DNA of 64,000 bases from Arthrobacter sp. SLBN-112. GTDB lineage: Bacteria > Actinomycetota > Actinomycetes > Actinomycetales > Micrococcaceae. The notes under the pieces were generated by a model. The model ran no database searches and had not been told where the DNA came from. It saw nothing but the letters and a program-made list of their open reading frames with translations. Positions 40,653 through 49,949 of this stretch are shown here, piece by piece (position 1 is the stretch's first letter; every line of letters starts with the position of its first letter). The stretch spans positions 4,154,001 to 4,218,000 of the forward strand of contig NZ_JAUSXY010000001.1 in NCBI RefSeq assembly GCF_030944625.1. Reading direction: 5' to 3'. Made by a program: the position numbers and the translations under genes.

Positions 40653-41605
40653 GCATCCATCCGGGAACCGCTGCCAAGCGCAAGGCGCCGGATAGCCAAT
40701 CTTCCTCCGACGCCGCAAAGGTGCGCCGCCGTTCCCCAACCCGGGTGAATCCGGCGCTGTACCTCTTCCCCCTGCCCGCCGTCGCCGTCGTCGCCTTTTT
40801 CCTGGTGATGCCCACGCTGCAGGCCTTCCAGTACGCCGTCACGGACTGGAACGGCTTCTCGGCGGCATTCAACTACGTGGGCCTGGACAACTTCATCCGC
40901 GCGTTCACCAAGGACTCCCTGTTCACCAACGCCCTGACCAACAACCTGAAGTTCGTGCTGCTGGTGGTGGTCGCCCAGACGGCGTTCTCGCTGGTCCTGG
41001 CACTGCTCCTCACCAGGAACTCACGCGGCAGCATCCTGCTCCGTGCACTGTTCTTCTTCCCCACCATCCTGTCCTCGGTGTCCGTGGCCTTCATTTGGAA
41101 GTTCATCTACGACCCCAACTTCGGCCTGGCCAACTCGGTCCTCAAAACCGTGGGGGTGGACGGGGGCGCCTACCTCGGCAATGACGTCCAGGCCCTCTAC
41201 TGGGTGGCCGTCACCCAGGTGTGGTTCCATTCCGGCCAGATGATGGTGGTCTATATCGCAGGGCTGCAAGCCATCCCCAAGGAACTCTACGAAGCGGCCG
41301 AAATGGACGGCGCCAACAAATGGCAGCGGTTCAAGTCCATCACCTGGCCATTCGTGGCGCCGGCAACGTCCATCGTGGTGGCCTACACCACAGTCCAATC
41401 GTTCAAGGCGTTCGACCTGATCCTCGGTATCGCGGGCAACCCGCCCAAGTCCGCCCTGGACATCCTTTCCACCCGGATCTACAGCACCTTTGCCAACTCG
41501 GAGTTCGGCTACGCCGCCGCCCAGTCGATCATCTTCATGGCGATGATCGCCCTGGTCACATGGCTGCAGCGCCGACTGCTCCGGCTGACCCCGAAGGGGG
41601 AATAG
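40649..41605 (+). CDS. ABC importer permease, MalF/UgpA-like
   Basis: The 318-residue protein has a cytoplasmic start of about 35 residues, about six helices and the EAA loop ELYEAAEMDGANKWQRFKSI. It is the first membrane subunit of the presumed sulfoquinovose importer. The ATG overlaps the binding-protein stop by four bases. It requires an ATPase from elsewhere in the genome, as no ATP-binding gene is in the operon. Confidence 0.9.
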   Translation: MSIHPGTAAKRKAPDSQSSSDAAKVRRRSPTRVNPALYLFPLPAVAVVAFFLVMPTLQAFQYAVTDWNGFSAAFNYVGLDNFIRAFTKDSLFTNALTNNLKFVLLVVVAQTAFSLVLALLLTRNSRGSILLRALFFFPTILSSVSVAFIWKFIYDPNFGLANSVLKTVGVDGGAYLGNDVQALYWVAVTQVWFHSGQMMVVYIAGLQAIPKELYEAAEMDGANKWQRFKSITWPFVAPATSIVVAYTTVQSFKAFDLILGIAGNPPKSALDILSTRIYSTFANSEFGYAAAQSIIFMAMIALVTWLQRRLLRLTPKGE

Positions 41606-41609
41606 CAGC

Positions 41610-42425
41610 ATGCTCGCCTCACTAAGCCGCCGCGCCATCCTGGCCATCTACGCGGTCATCATCATCGTTCCGCTGACCGTGGTGGCGTTCGGCAGTTTCA
41701 AATCCACGCAGGAACTGTTCGCCGGGCCGTTCAGCCTGCCCCATTCCCTCTCCCCCGACAACTTCGCGGAAGTGGTGGGCGGCCAGAACCTGGGCTCATC
41801 CTTCATGAACAGCGCGATCGTCACGGGCATCTCGGTGCCGCTCACCTTGTTCCTGGCCAGCCTGGCCGGCTACGCCGTATCCCGGCTGAAAGGGTTTATG
41901 TCCTGGGCCATCTTCGGGTTCCTGGTCCTGGGCATGGCCATCCCGGCGCAGGCCAACATGGTGCCGCTCTATGTGCTCTTCGGCCGGCTTGGCCTCCTGG
42001 ACAGCCTGGCCGGCCTGGTCGTGGCCAACGTGGTCTCCACGCTGCCCATCGCGGTGTTCATCCTGGGCGGGTTCATGCGGACCCTGCCCAAGGAACTCTA
42101 CGAAGCCAGCTCCATCGACGGCAGCGGCCCCTGGAAGACCTATTCGTCCATTGCCCTGCCGCTGTCAGCACCCTCCATCGCGGCGGCAGCCATCTTCCTG
42201 TTCGTCATCCACTGGAACGAACTCCTCTACCCGCTGCTGTTCATCCAGACCCCCGGAAACCGCACCCTGCCGCTGGCACTGCTGAGCTTCCAGGGCGAAT
42301 TCCAGACCAACTACCCGCTCTTGTTCGCCGGCGTCATCCTGGCGTCCCTGCCCGTGGTGGTGGCCTACGTCTTCCTGCAGCGCTACTTCGTGGCCGGCAT
42401 CACGGCAGGCGCAAGCAAGGGATGA
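41610..42425 (+). CDS. ABC importer permease, MalG/UgpE-like
   Basis: The 271-residue protein has six helices and the EAA loop ELYEASSIDGSGPWKTYSSI. It is the second membrane subunit of the importer, four bases behind the first. The C terminus (YFVAGITAGASKG) is the usual end for this side of CUT1 importers. The operon continues with the aldehyde dehydrogenase. Confidence 0.9.
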   Translation: MLASLSRRAILAIYAVIIIVPLTVVAFGSFKSTQELFAGPFSLPHSLSPDNFAEVVGGQNLGSSFMNSAIVTGISVPLTLFLASLAGYAVSRLKGFMSWAIFGFLVLGMAIPAQANMVPLYVLFGRLGLLDSLAGLVVANVVSTLPIAVFILGGFMRTLPKELYEASSIDGSGPWKTYSSIALPLSAPSIAAAAIFLFVIHWNELLYPLLFIQTPGNRTLPLALLSFQGEFQTNYPLLFAGVILASLPVVVAYVFLQRYFVAGITAGASKG

Positions 42426-42484
42426 GTACGACGACGACGGGCGGCACCGGCGGTGCCATCCCAGCCCAACGAAAGGCAATATCC

Positions 42485-43924
42485 ATGAACCTCAAATCAG
42501 CCAGGCACCTTGTCAACGGCTCCTGGCACACCGCCGGAACCGCCAGGGACGTGACTGATCCGGGCAACGGCAGCACCGTGGGCGAGGTGGCCTGGGGATC
42601 CGCCGGGGACGCCACCAAGGCCGCGGACGCCGCCGCCGAAGCCTTCGACGGCTGGTCCCGCACCACCGCCCGCCACCGCGCAGACCTGCTCCGCAACGCG
42701 GCCGAACTCCTGGCAGAACGACGCGACGAACTCGCGCACACCCTGGCGCTCGAAGCCGGCAAACGGCTTCCCGAAGCGCAGGGCGAGGTGGACTTCTCGG
42801 TGGAATACTTCCGTTGGTTTGCCGAGGAAGTGCGCCGCTCCACCGGCACCGTCAGCCCGCCTGAGCTGCAGGGCCGCCGCCACTTGAGCCTGCGCAAACC
42901 CATCGGCGTGGCCCTCAGCCTGACGCCGTGGAACTTCCCGGTCTCCATCCAGGCCCGGAAGCTCGCGGCGATGCTGGCCGCTGGCTGCACGGTGGTGGGC
43001 AGGGTGTCCGAGAAGGCCCCGCTGGCTGCCACCGGACTGTTTGAGGTCCTGCATGACGCCGGTTTTCCCGCCGGTGTGGTGAACCTGGTCCACGGCCCCT
43101 CCCGCGAAATCACCACGGCCTTGATGTCCCACCGGGCGGTCAGGGCTGTCAGCTTCACCGGCTCCACGGGCGTGGGCCGCCAAATCATGGCCTCGGCATC
43201 GGAACGGGTGGTCCGGCCCCTGCTGGAACTGGGCGGCAACGCACCCTTCATCGTCTTCGAGGACGCGGACCTTGACGCCGCCGTCGAAGGTGCCATCCTG
43301 GGCCGGCTCCGGAACACCGGCCAGTCCTGCGTGGCCGCCAACCGGTTCCTGGTCCAGGACAGCGTCGCCGAGGAGTTCGCGCAGAAGCTGGGCGCCCGCT
43401 TTGACGCGATGACCATCGGCCACGGCGTTCCCGACGGCGGCGCACAGGTCCCTGACCTCGGTCCTGTCATCGACACCGACAGGGTGTCCGCGGTGCAGGC
43501 GCTGGTGGACGACGCCCTGGAGCGCGGCGCCCGCCGTGTCACCCAACGGACTTCCGTACCGGACCACGGTGCCTTTCTGGCACCCACGCTGCTCGCGGAC
43601 GTCCCGGACGACGCACTGCTGGTGACCGAGGAGGTGTTCGGCCCGGCGGCCGGCGTCGTCACCTTCTCCTCGGAGGAAGAGGCGATCCGAAAGGCCAACG
43701 CCACGGAGATGGGCCTGGCCGCCTACGTGTGGAGCAGCAGCCCGAAGCGCGGCTGGGAGATCCCGGAGCAGCTTGAGGCCGGCATCGTGGGCGTGAACGA
43801 CCCCCTTCCTTCCGTTGCCTTCGCCCCCATGGGCGGCGCCAAGCAGTCAGGCTTGGGCCGGGAAGGATCAAGCTTGGGCCTCGAGGAATTCGAGGAGGTC
43901 CAGTACGTGGCCTGGAGGCCGTAA
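42485..43924 (+). CDS. NAD(P)-dependent aldehyde dehydrogenase, likely sulfolactaldehyde dehydrogenase
   Basis: The 479-residue protein is a full ALDH: TPWNFPVSIQARKLA, the glycine motif SFTGSTGVGRQI, the general base Glu248 in LELGGNAPF and the catalytic Cys282 in NTGQSCVAANRF. It resembles succinate-semialdehyde dehydrogenases, the group that contains the sulfolactaldehyde dehydrogenase of the sulfo-ED pathway. In this cluster it would oxidise sulfolactaldehyde to sulfolactate. The usual Lys of the KPSE motif is Arg173 here (VVGRVSEKAP). ATG 42485 has GAAAGG eight bases upstream; ATG 42422 overlaps the permease stop and would add 21 residues. No YihU-type reductase is present. Confidence 0.82.
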   Translation: MNLKSARHLVNGSWHTAGTARDVTDPGNGSTVGEVAWGSAGDATKAADAAAEAFDGWSRTTARHRADLLRNAAELLAERRDELAHTLALEAGKRLPEAQGEVDFSVEYFRWFAEEVRRSTGTVSPPELQGRRHLSLRKPIGVALSLTPWNFPVSIQARKLAAMLAAGCTVVGRVSEKAPLAATGLFEVLHDAGFPAGVVNLVHGPSREITTALMSHRAVRAVSFTGSTGVGRQIMASASERVVRPLLELGGNAPFIVFEDADLDAAVEGAILGRLRNTGQSCVAANRFLVQDSVAEEFAQKLGARFDAMTIGHGVPDGGAQVPDLGPVIDTDRVSAVQALVDDALERGARRVTQRTSVPDHGAFLAPTLLADVPDDALLVTEEVFGPAAGVVTFSSEEEAIRKANATEMGLAAYVWSSSPKRGWEIPEQLEAGIVGVNDPLPSVAFAPMGGAKQSGLGREGSSLGLEEFEEVQYVAWRP

Positions 43925-44668
43925 ATGCTGACCACCGGGCTGGTACTGGGAGCCGTCGTCATGGGCGCCGGGATGCAGCGGATCACCGGGATGGGCTTCG
44001 CCCTGGTGGCCGCACCCTTCCTGGTCCTGCTCCTGGGCCCGGTGGAAGGAGTAGTGCTGGTGAACGTGTGCGGGGCCGTGACGGCGGGGGCTATCATCTT
44101 CCGGGTACTGAAGGACATCGATTGGAAGCGCTACGCAGCCCTGGCGGCCTCGGCGCTGCTGGGCATCATTCCGGCAGCCATCCTGATCCGGCTCATTCCG
44201 GCACCTGTCCTGGAGATCTCTATCGGGGTGATCCTGGCCATCGGGCTGACCGTCCTCCTGGTCTTGAAGTCCGCCACCCTGCCGCAGCGGCGCCGCTACC
44301 TGTTGACCGCCGGCGGCCTCAGCGGGTTCATGAACACGGCCGCCGGCGTGGGCGGACCGGCAGTCAGCATGTACTCCATCGCCACAAGGTGGCAGCACAA
44401 GTCCTTCGCGGCCACCATGCAGCCCTACTTCTTCACCATCGGCACGTTCTCGCTGGTCTCGAAGGCCATCACGGCACCGGCGACCTTCCCCGTACTGCCC
44501 GTAGGCATGTGGGTTGCCGTCGCCGTCGCCTGCCTGGCCGGCCTGGTGCTCGGCGACGTCGCCTCCAAGCACGTCCCCGCCCGGGCCGCGCAGCTTCTCC
44601 TGATCGTCCTGGCCTACCTGGGGGCGGCCGCCACCATCATCCGCGGCATATCCGATGCCGTCGCCTGA
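43925..44668 (+). CDS. TauE/SafE-family exporter, likely for sulfolactate
   Basis: The 247-residue membrane protein has about eight helices and the TauE/SafE pattern [26 protein letters not shown] in the first half and [21 protein letters not shown] in the second. The family exports sulfite or organosulfonates such as sulfoacetate and sulfolactate. It starts directly after the ALDH stop and precedes the isomerase, so export of the oxidised C3 sulfonate is the natural role. Sulfite export would need a desulfonating enzyme, which is not seen. Confidence 0.87.
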   Translation: MLTTGLVLGAVVMGAGMQRITGMGFALVAAPFLVLLLGPVEGVVLVNVCGAVTAGAIIFRVLKDIDWKRYAALAASALLGIIPAAILIRLIPAPVLEISIGVILAIGLTVLLVLKSATLPQRRRYLLTAGGLSGFMNTAAGVGGPAVSMYSIATRWQHKSFAATMQPYFFTIGTFSLVSKAITAPATFPVLPVGMWVAVAVACLAGLVLGDVASKHVPARAAQLLLIVLAYLGAAATIIRGISDAVA

Positions 44669-44705
44669 CCCGACATTTTCACCTGCACCAGAGAGAGGAA
44701 CTAAC

Positions 44706-45953
44706 ATGACGTGGCTCGATAGTGCCGCCCACGCACGATGGCTTGAGGCGGAGACGGACCGGCTTATCCATTTCGCCGAGGCTTCCAAGGTCTCCACCGG
44801 ATTCGGCTGGCTGGACAACTACGGCAAGGTTTTCGCCGACAAGCCGACCCATCTGTGGATCACCGCGCGGATGACCCACAGTTTCGCTGTCGCAGCCCTG
44901 ATGGGACGCCCCGGCGCCGCCACCCTGGTGGACCACGGCATCGCAGCCCTCAACGGAGTCCTCCACGATGACGAGTTCGGCGGCTGGTACGCCGAGGTGG
45001 ACGGGAACGGCCCCGTGAACGACACCAAGTCCGGCTACCAGCACTCCTTCGTGCTCCTGGCTGCCGCCAGCGCTGTTGCGGCCGGTCGGCCCGGAGCGCG
45101 GGAGTTGCTCGATGAGGCGCTGCGGGTAGCCGACACGAAGTTCTGGGACCATGAGGCCAACATGTGCTTTGACTCATGGAACCGGGACTTCACGGAAACC
45201 GAGGCATACCGTGGCGGCAACGCCAGCATGCACTCGGTGGAGGCCTACCTCATCGTGGCCGACGTGACCGGGGAGAACCGGTGGCTCGAGCGGGCCCTGC
45301 ACATCGCCGAGGTGCTCATCCACAAATTCGCGCGCAACAACAATTACCGGGTGTTCGAGCACTTTGACCCGGAGTGGAACCCTATGCCCGAGTACAACAC
45401 CGATGACCGGGCCAGCCAGTTCCGGGCGTACGGCGGGACCCCGGGCCACTGGGTGGAGTGGGCGCGCCTGCTCCTGCACCTCCGGGCCGGGCTTGAGGCC
45501 CGTGGCCTGGACGTCCCGGACTGGCTCCTCGAGGACGCACGCGGCCTGTTCGAAGCCGCCATCAGGGACGCCTGGGAACCGGACGGCCATCCCGGTTTTG
45601 TGTACACGGTGGACTGGGAAGGCAAGCCCGTTGTCACCACCCGCATCCGCTGGGTCCCCGCAGAGGCAATCGGGGGTGCCGCCGCCCTCTATATCGCCAC
45701 CGGAGACAAGAAGTACGCGGACTGGTATGAGCGGATCTGGGACCACGCCCGCGACTGGTTCATCGACTACGAGCACGGATCCTGGAAGCAGGAACTCGAC
45801 GAGAACGGCAATGTCACGTCGACCGTATGGTCCGGCAAGGCGGACATCTACCACCTGTGGCACTGCCTGGTGGTCCCGCGTCTTCCGCTGGCGCCCGGGC
45901 TGGCTCCCGCGGTCGCGGCCGGCTTGCTGGACGCGCGCCTGAACACGCCGTAA
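44706..45953 (+). CDS. yihS: sulfoquinovose isomerase (AGE family, YihS-like)
   Basis: The 415-residue (alpha/alpha)6-barrel protein matches E. coli YihS almost throughout: THLWITARM at 48-56, [43 protein letters not shown] and [20 protein letters not shown]. The three active-site histidines fall at residues 176, 248 and 383, as recalled for E. coli YihS. The enzyme converts sulfoquinovose to sulfofructose, the first intracellular step of sulfo-EMP. ATG 44706 follows GAGAGGA. It is the last gene of the operon, though it catalyses the first step. Confidence 0.93.
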   Translation: MTWLDSAAHARWLEAETDRLIHFAEASKVSTGFGWLDNYGKVFADKPTHLWITARMTHSFAVAALMGRPGAATLVDHGIAALNGVLHDDEFGGWYAEVDGNGPVNDTKSGYQHSFVLLAAASAVAAGRPGARELLDEALRVADTKFWDHEANMCFDSWNRDFTETEAYRGGNASMHSVEAYLIVADVTGENRWLERALHIAEVLIHKFARNNNYRVFEHFDPEWNPMPEYNTDDRASQFRAYGGTPGHWVEWARLLLHLRAGLEARGLDVPDWLLEDARGLFEAAIRDAWEPDGHPGFVYTVDWEGKPVVTTRIRWVPAEAIGGAAALYIATGDKKYADWYERIWDHARDWFIDYEHGSWKQELDENGNVTSTVWSGKADIYHLWHCLVVPRLPLAPGLAPAVAAGLLDARLNTP

Positions 45954-46053
45954 CCGGCACGGAGCAGGGGGTTCGATCCTGTAAATTTAAGGGAGGAATT
46001 GTCCGGCCAGCGAGCCGCTTTCCAACCCCACCCCTTTGAATGGACGCACCCCC

Positions 46054-47295
46054 ATGCCTTCCGCGATTTCCGCGCCGTCCCCTGCCCGTTTTCCGTATGC
46101 CGCCATGGCGGTCCTGGCCACCATAGCCTTTACCGCCATCACTACGGAGCTGCTTCCGTCCGGGCTACTGCCGCAGATCAGCTCCGGCCTTGGCGTGTCC
46201 GAACCCGTGGCCGGATACCTTGCTGCCGCGTATGCCGCCGTCATAGTTGTCACCGTGGTTCCGGCGGCGCGGCTCCTGGGGAAGATTCCGCGGCACGCCC
46301 TCCTCGTGGCGCTGGTCCTGACGTTTGCGCTCAGCAACGCCATGGTGGGGCTGGCGCCGGACTTCACCTCGGCGATGATCGCCAGGTTGGTGGGCGGACT
46401 GGCGCACGGGTTGCTCTGGACCACCATGGCGCCGTTCGTGTCCCGGGTGGTCCCGGCGGACAAGGTGGGCAAGGCCCTGGCCATCGTGTTCAGCGGCAAC
46501 AGCCTGGGCCTGGCCATCGGGGCGCCGGTAGGCACCGCCCTGGGTGGATTCCTGGGGTGGCGGGCCGCGTTCCTGGTACTTGCGGCTTTTGGCTTGGTCC
46601 TCACCGTCCTCGCGTTCTGGCTGCTCCCCCGCGTCCGGCGCATCACCGACGCCGCCCGGCCGTCGCTCCGCAAGGCCATTGGCCAGCCCGGTGTGAAGTC
46701 CGTGGCCATCGCCTGGCCGCTGCTGGTCCTGGCCCACTTTGCGCTGTTCACGTACATCGCACCCTTCATCCGCGAGGCGCACCTGCCGGACTACGCCACC
46801 AGCCTCTCCCTCACGGTGCTGGGCGGGTCGGGCCTGCTGGGCATCTGGGTTGCCGGACTCACCGTGGATTCGCGGCCGCGCCGTTCCCTGATCATGACAA
46901 CGGCGGCCATCGCCGCATCGATGTTTTTCCTCCCCCTGGCGGTGGGGAACCTCCCCGTCGCCTTGGTGCTGATGACCGTTTGGGGCGCAGGACTGGGCGC
47001 GATCGGCATCTACAACCAGTCCGCGATCCTCCGGGCCGGTGGTGAATACAGCGAGGCCGCCAATGGACTGACCGTCCTGACCATCCAGCTGGGCATCACC
47101 ATCGGCGCGCTGTACGGTTCAGGGGCCCTGGTGGTGGGCGGTCCGTTGCTGGTTCCGGTTGCGGCGGCCATCCCGGTGGTTGCCGCACTGGTGATCACCA
47201 TCGCCGGGAAGAGGTACGCCTACCCGCCGGGCCCGCGGGAGCGGATCTGGTTGGAGCCCCGGCCGGTGAAGGAGAGCGTCAAGGACCGGGCCTAA
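46054..47295 (+). CDS. MFS transporter (DHA1, drug or sugar efflux type)
   Basis: The 413-residue protein has 12 helices and begins PYAAMAVLATIAFTAITTELLPSGLLPQ, typical of the SotB/AraJ-like DHA1 group. It also has MIARLVGGLAHGLLWTTMAPF in the helix 4 region. Such proteins export sugars or drugs. It lies 100 bases behind the sulfoquinovose operon, with an A/T-rich AATTTAAGGGAGG stretch between, so it may be a separate unit. The start is uncertain: ATG 46054 or TTG 46036, neither with a clear ribosome-binding site. Confidence 0.85.
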   Translation: MPSAISAPSPARFPYAAMAVLATIAFTAITTELLPSGLLPQISSGLGVSEPVAGYLAAAYAAVIVVTVVPAARLLGKIPRHALLVALVLTFALSNAMVGLAPDFTSAMIARLVGGLAHGLLWTTMAPFVSRVVPADKVGKALAIVFSGNSLGLAIGAPVGTALGGFLGWRAAFLVLAAFGLVLTVLAFWLLPRVRRITDAARPSLRKAIGQPGVKSVAIAWPLLVLAHFALFTYIAPFIREAHLPDYATSLSLTVLGGSGLLGIWVAGLTVDSRPRRSLIMTTAAIAASMFFLPLAVGNLPVALVLMTVWGAGLGAIGIYNQSAILRAGGEYSEAANGLTVLTIQLGITIGALYGSGALVVGGPLLVPVAAAIPVVAALVITIAGKRYAYPPGPRERIWLEPRPVKESVKDRA

Positions 47296-47303
47296 CAACC
47301 TGC

Positions 47304-47363
47304 ATCGAGTGCTCCGTACTGGTCGTTTTGAGCACCCAAAACGACAACTACGGAGCAGTCGAT
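47304..47363. terminator. long bidirectional hairpin between MFS and cupin genes
   Basis: A 60-base inverted repeat pairs ATCGA, TGCTCCGTA and GTCGTTTTG with their complements on the other arm. Small internal loops and a six-base apex separate the paired blocks. It fills the gap between two convergent genes, with CGTTTTG and its complement giving U-rich stretches. It is a likely terminator for both. Confidence 0.68.
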
Positions 47364-47366
47364 GGG

Positions 47367-47702
47367 TCATGCGCGGTGCTTGGCCACCGTGAACAGGAAG
47401 GTGGAGTCCTCCTCGGCTGTCAGGCTGTGCAGGCCGGGCGGGACGATCAGCAAATCCCCCACCTTGCCCTGCCAGGAGTCCGCGCCGGCGGTCAGCCTGA
47501 CACAGCCCTGGATCACGAAGACCGTGGCATCGCCGGGGTTCTTGTGTTCGCTCAGCTGCGTTCCGGCCGCCATGGCCATCACGGACTGCCGGAGGACTTT
47601 TTCGTGGCCACCGTAAACGGTGTCGGCGGCACGGCCGTTGGGAGATGCGAGCGCTGCTTCGAGCTGCTGGCGGGCCAGGGCGTCGACCGATATCTTCTGC
47701 AT
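47367..47702 (-). CDS. small cupin-domain protein
   Basis: The 111-residue protein is one cupin: TQLSEHKNPGDATVFVIQG provides the first motif and VPPGLHSLTAEEDS the second. The start MQKISVDALARQQLEAAL with GGHEKVLRQSVMAM fits the family of LuxR-associated or stress cupins of unknown function. ATG 47702 is taken from homology; the ribosome-binding site is weak. It is convergent with the MFS gene. Confidence 0.82.
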   Translation of the reverse strand: MQKISVDALARQQLEAALASPNGRAADTVYGGHEKVLRQSVMAMAAGTQLSEHKNPGDATVFVIQGCVRLTAGADSWQGKVGDLLIVPPGLHSLTAEEDSTFLFTVAKHRA

Positions 47703-47822
47703 GCGCCCAACGCTACCCACTGGGGGTGAGCCTGGCGACACGGGGGAATGGAAAGGACCGGCAGACACGCCACGGGCCGCCCCGATTTCAGAGGCGGCCG
47801 AAGGCTTGATAGAGGTTAAACG

Positions 47823-49058
47823 ATGCTAGACGTCCTGAATCCCGCACTGCCCTTCATTGCCACAGCGCTGGCGGTGGTGGCCGGACTGGCCTTGTCCTGG
47901 CTGCTCCGCAAGATCGTCCTGAAGCTGAACAGGAAACGCCCGGAGCTGCAGGCCACGTCCCGGGTGGCCCGGCAGCCGCTGCGGCTGGCACTGTGCCTGA
48001 TGGGCGTCCGCGCCGCGCTGGGCCTCACCGCCGGAAACGAAAACTGGCATGCCGGCGTCGACCATCTCCTCCTCATTGCCCTCATCGGCGCGCTGGCGTG
48101 GCTCGCCATTGCGGTGCTGCTCATCGTCGAAGCCGTGGTGCTGACCCGGCACAGCGTGGACGTGGCAGACAACCGGCGCGTCCGGCGGCTGCGGACGCAG
48201 ATGATCCTCGCCCGGCGGATCGCCGTTGCGCTGGTGGCGGTGCTCGCCGTCGGCACCGCCATGCTGACGTTCCCCGCCATCCAGGCTCTGGGGGCGGGGC
48301 TGCTTGCCTCCGCCGGCGTGATTTCGATCGTGGCCGGCCTGGCGGCGCAGACATCGCTGGTCAACGTCTTCGCAGGGATGCAGCTGGCCTTCACCGACGC
48401 CATCCGCGTGGATGACGTTGTAGTGGTCCAGAAGGAATGGGGCCGGATCGAGGAAATCACGCTCACCTACGTCGTGGTGCATCTCTGGGACGACCGCCGG
48501 CTGATCCTGCCGTCCACCTACTTCACCACCACGCCTTTCGAGAACTGGACCCGGCGCCAGTCCGAGGTGATGGGCACCGTGGAGTTCGACCTTGACTGGC
48601 GCGCCCCCGTTGAGGATATGCGGACGGAGTTGCGGCGGGTCCTGGCCGGAAGCGAACTGTGGGACGAGCGCGTCGGCGTCCTGCAAATTACCGACGCCAC
48701 CGGTGGCTTTGTCCGGGTCCGGATCCTGGTCAGCGCTGCGGACAGCGCCGCGCTCTTCGACCTGCGCTGCCTGGTCCGCGAAACCATGGTGACGTTCCTG
48801 CAGCAGAACCACCCGGCAGCGCTGCCACACCAGCGCTGGGAGCAGGCAGCGTACGACGGCGGCACGGCCTCCCGTCGCGGGGCACCACTGCGGGGGCTGG
48901 GTTCGCCCGGCTCCGGGGGCGCCCGTCCCCCGGCTGATCCCCATGAATCACAGCTGTTCACCGGCTCCATCGAGGCGGTGGAGCGCTCGCGGGCCTTCAC
49001 GGGGCCCGGCGAGGAAGTCTTCGAGGAGCGCGACAGGAACCTTGCCTCCCGCAACTGA
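47823..49058 (+). CDS. MscS-family mechanosensitive ion channel
   Basis: The 411-residue protein has three or four N-terminal helices. It then has the MscS pore helix and beta domain: LGAGLLASAGVISIVAGLAAQTSLVNVFAGMQLAF, then IRVDDVVVVQKEWGRIEEITLTYVVV and LILPSTYFTTTPFENWTR. The C-terminal 80 residues are a low-complexity, Gly/Arg-rich tail. Such channels release solutes on osmotic downshock. It stands alone between the cupin and ArsR genes. Confidence 0.88.
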   Translation: MLDVLNPALPFIATALAVVAGLALSWLLRKIVLKLNRKRPELQATSRVARQPLRLALCLMGVRAALGLTAGNENWHAGVDHLLLIALIGALAWLAIAVLLIVEAVVLTRHSVDVADNRRVRRLRTQMILARRIAVALVAVLAVGTAMLTFPAIQALGAGLLASAGVISIVAGLAAQTSLVNVFAGMQLAFTDAIRVDDVVVVQKEWGRIEEITLTYVVVHLWDDRRLILPSTYFTTTPFENWTRRQSEVMGTVEFDLDWRAPVEDMRTELRRVLAGSELWDERVGVLQITDATGGFVRVRILVSAADSAALFDLRCLVRETMVTFLQQNHPAALPHQRWEQAAYDGGTASRRGAPLRGLGSPGSGGARPPADPHESQLFTGSIEAVERSRAFTGPGEEVFEERDRNLASRN

Positions 49059-49079
49059 TTCATCGCGGCAAACCCCTTG

Positions 49080-49103
49080 ATAGGTGACCATTTAGTCACC
49101 TAT
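49080..49103. promoter_or_regulatory. ArsR-type operator palindrome
   Basis: ATAGGTGAC (49080-49088) and GTCACCTAT (49095-49103) are perfect nine-base arms around a six-base centre. The site ends ten bases before the ATG of the ArsR-AHSA1 gene, so a bound regulator would block its promoter or ribosome-binding site. There is no other clear Shine-Dalgarno sequence, and the mRNA may be leaderless. Confidence 0.7.
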
Positions 49104-49113
49104 CATTGGCGGT

Positions 49114-49866
49114 ATGGACGACGTGTTCAAAGCACTCTCCGACCCCACCCGCCGGGACCTGCTCGACGAGCTGTTCCGCGAGGACGGCCAGTCCCTGAGT
49201 GCGCTCGAGGCGCGGTTCAGCATGACCCGCTTCGGCATCGCCAAGCACCTGCGCATCCTGGAGGACGCAGGCCTGGTGGCCACCCGCCGTCGGGGCCGGG
49301 AAAAGCTGCACTTCCTCAACCCGGTGCCCATCCGCCTGGTCCACGACCGCTGGGTCAGCAAATACGCAGAACCATGGGCCGCTGCCCTCAGCGACCTCAA
49401 ATCCAGATTGGAAAGTCCCATGGAAAAGATCTTCGAGATTTACATCAAGACCACGCCGGAACGGCTTTGGGCAGCCATTACCGACAGCGAGATCCGCAGC
49501 AAGTACCAGTTCGGAAATACCCTGGAGTCCGACTGGACACCCGGCGGCAAGTTCGTGATGGGCAACCCCAAGGCCGGGGAAGCGCTGGGCGAAGGCGAGA
49601 ACCTGGAGGTGGATCCGCCGCGCCGCCTGGTCCAGACCATGCGCGCCCTCTGGGGCGAGGACGTCAAGGCCGAGGGCACGTCCAAGGTCACCTGGGAGAT
49701 CGAGCCGGTGGGCGATTCCTGCCACCTGACCGTCACCCACAGCGACCTGCGCGAGGGCGCCAACGAACAGCTTTACGGCGGCTGGCCCATGATCCTCTCC
49801 GGCCTGAAGACCTGGCTGGAGACCGGCGAAAAGCTCACCACCCCCGGATCCATCATGTATACATAA
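49114..49866 (+). CDS. ArsR-type regulator fused to an AHSA1/SRPBCC domain
   Basis: The 250-residue protein has an ArsR-like winged helix at about 1-85 (FKALSDPTRRDLLDEL, FSMTRFGIAKHLRILEDAGL) followed by an AHSA1-type SRPBCC domain from about 103 (MEKIFEIYIKTTPERLWAAITD). Such fusions are commonly split into two genes; the internal Met103 could serve as a second start. The domain pair suggests a regulator sensing a hydrophobic ligand. A palindrome sits just before the ATG, so it probably represses itself. Confidence 0.87.
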   Translation: MDDVFKALSDPTRRDLLDELFREDGQSLSALEARFSMTRFGIAKHLRILEDAGLVATRRRGREKLHFLNPVPIRLVHDRWVSKYAEPWAAALSDLKSRLESPMEKIFEIYIKTTPERLWAAITDSEIRSKYQFGNTLESDWTPGGKFVMGNPKAGEALGEGENLEVDPPRRLVQTMRALWGEDVKAEGTSKVTWEIEPVGDSCHLTVTHSDLREGANEQLYGGWPMILSGLKTWLETGEKLTTPGSIMYT

Positions 49867-49949
49867 GGCGCGACGGCGGCCGCCGGCAGCTCCGAACTGC
49901 AGCACCTCGGGGGCCACATGGAGGCCACCGGCGGGTCTAAGGTCATCTC

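Noticed and set aside
45967..45985. A tRNA T-arm-like stretch (GGGGTTCGATCCTG) behind the isomerase gene
   Set aside because: The bases upstream are isomerase coding sequence, with no anticodon or D arm and no acceptor stem. It could be a tRNA-derived remnant, but nothing else supports that.
45999..47045. A long plus-strand frame starting at TTG 45999 after a good GGGAGGA site
   Set aside because: It is out of frame with the MFS gene it overlaps and has Arg/Gly/Pro-rich shadow composition, while the MFS frame has clear membrane helices.
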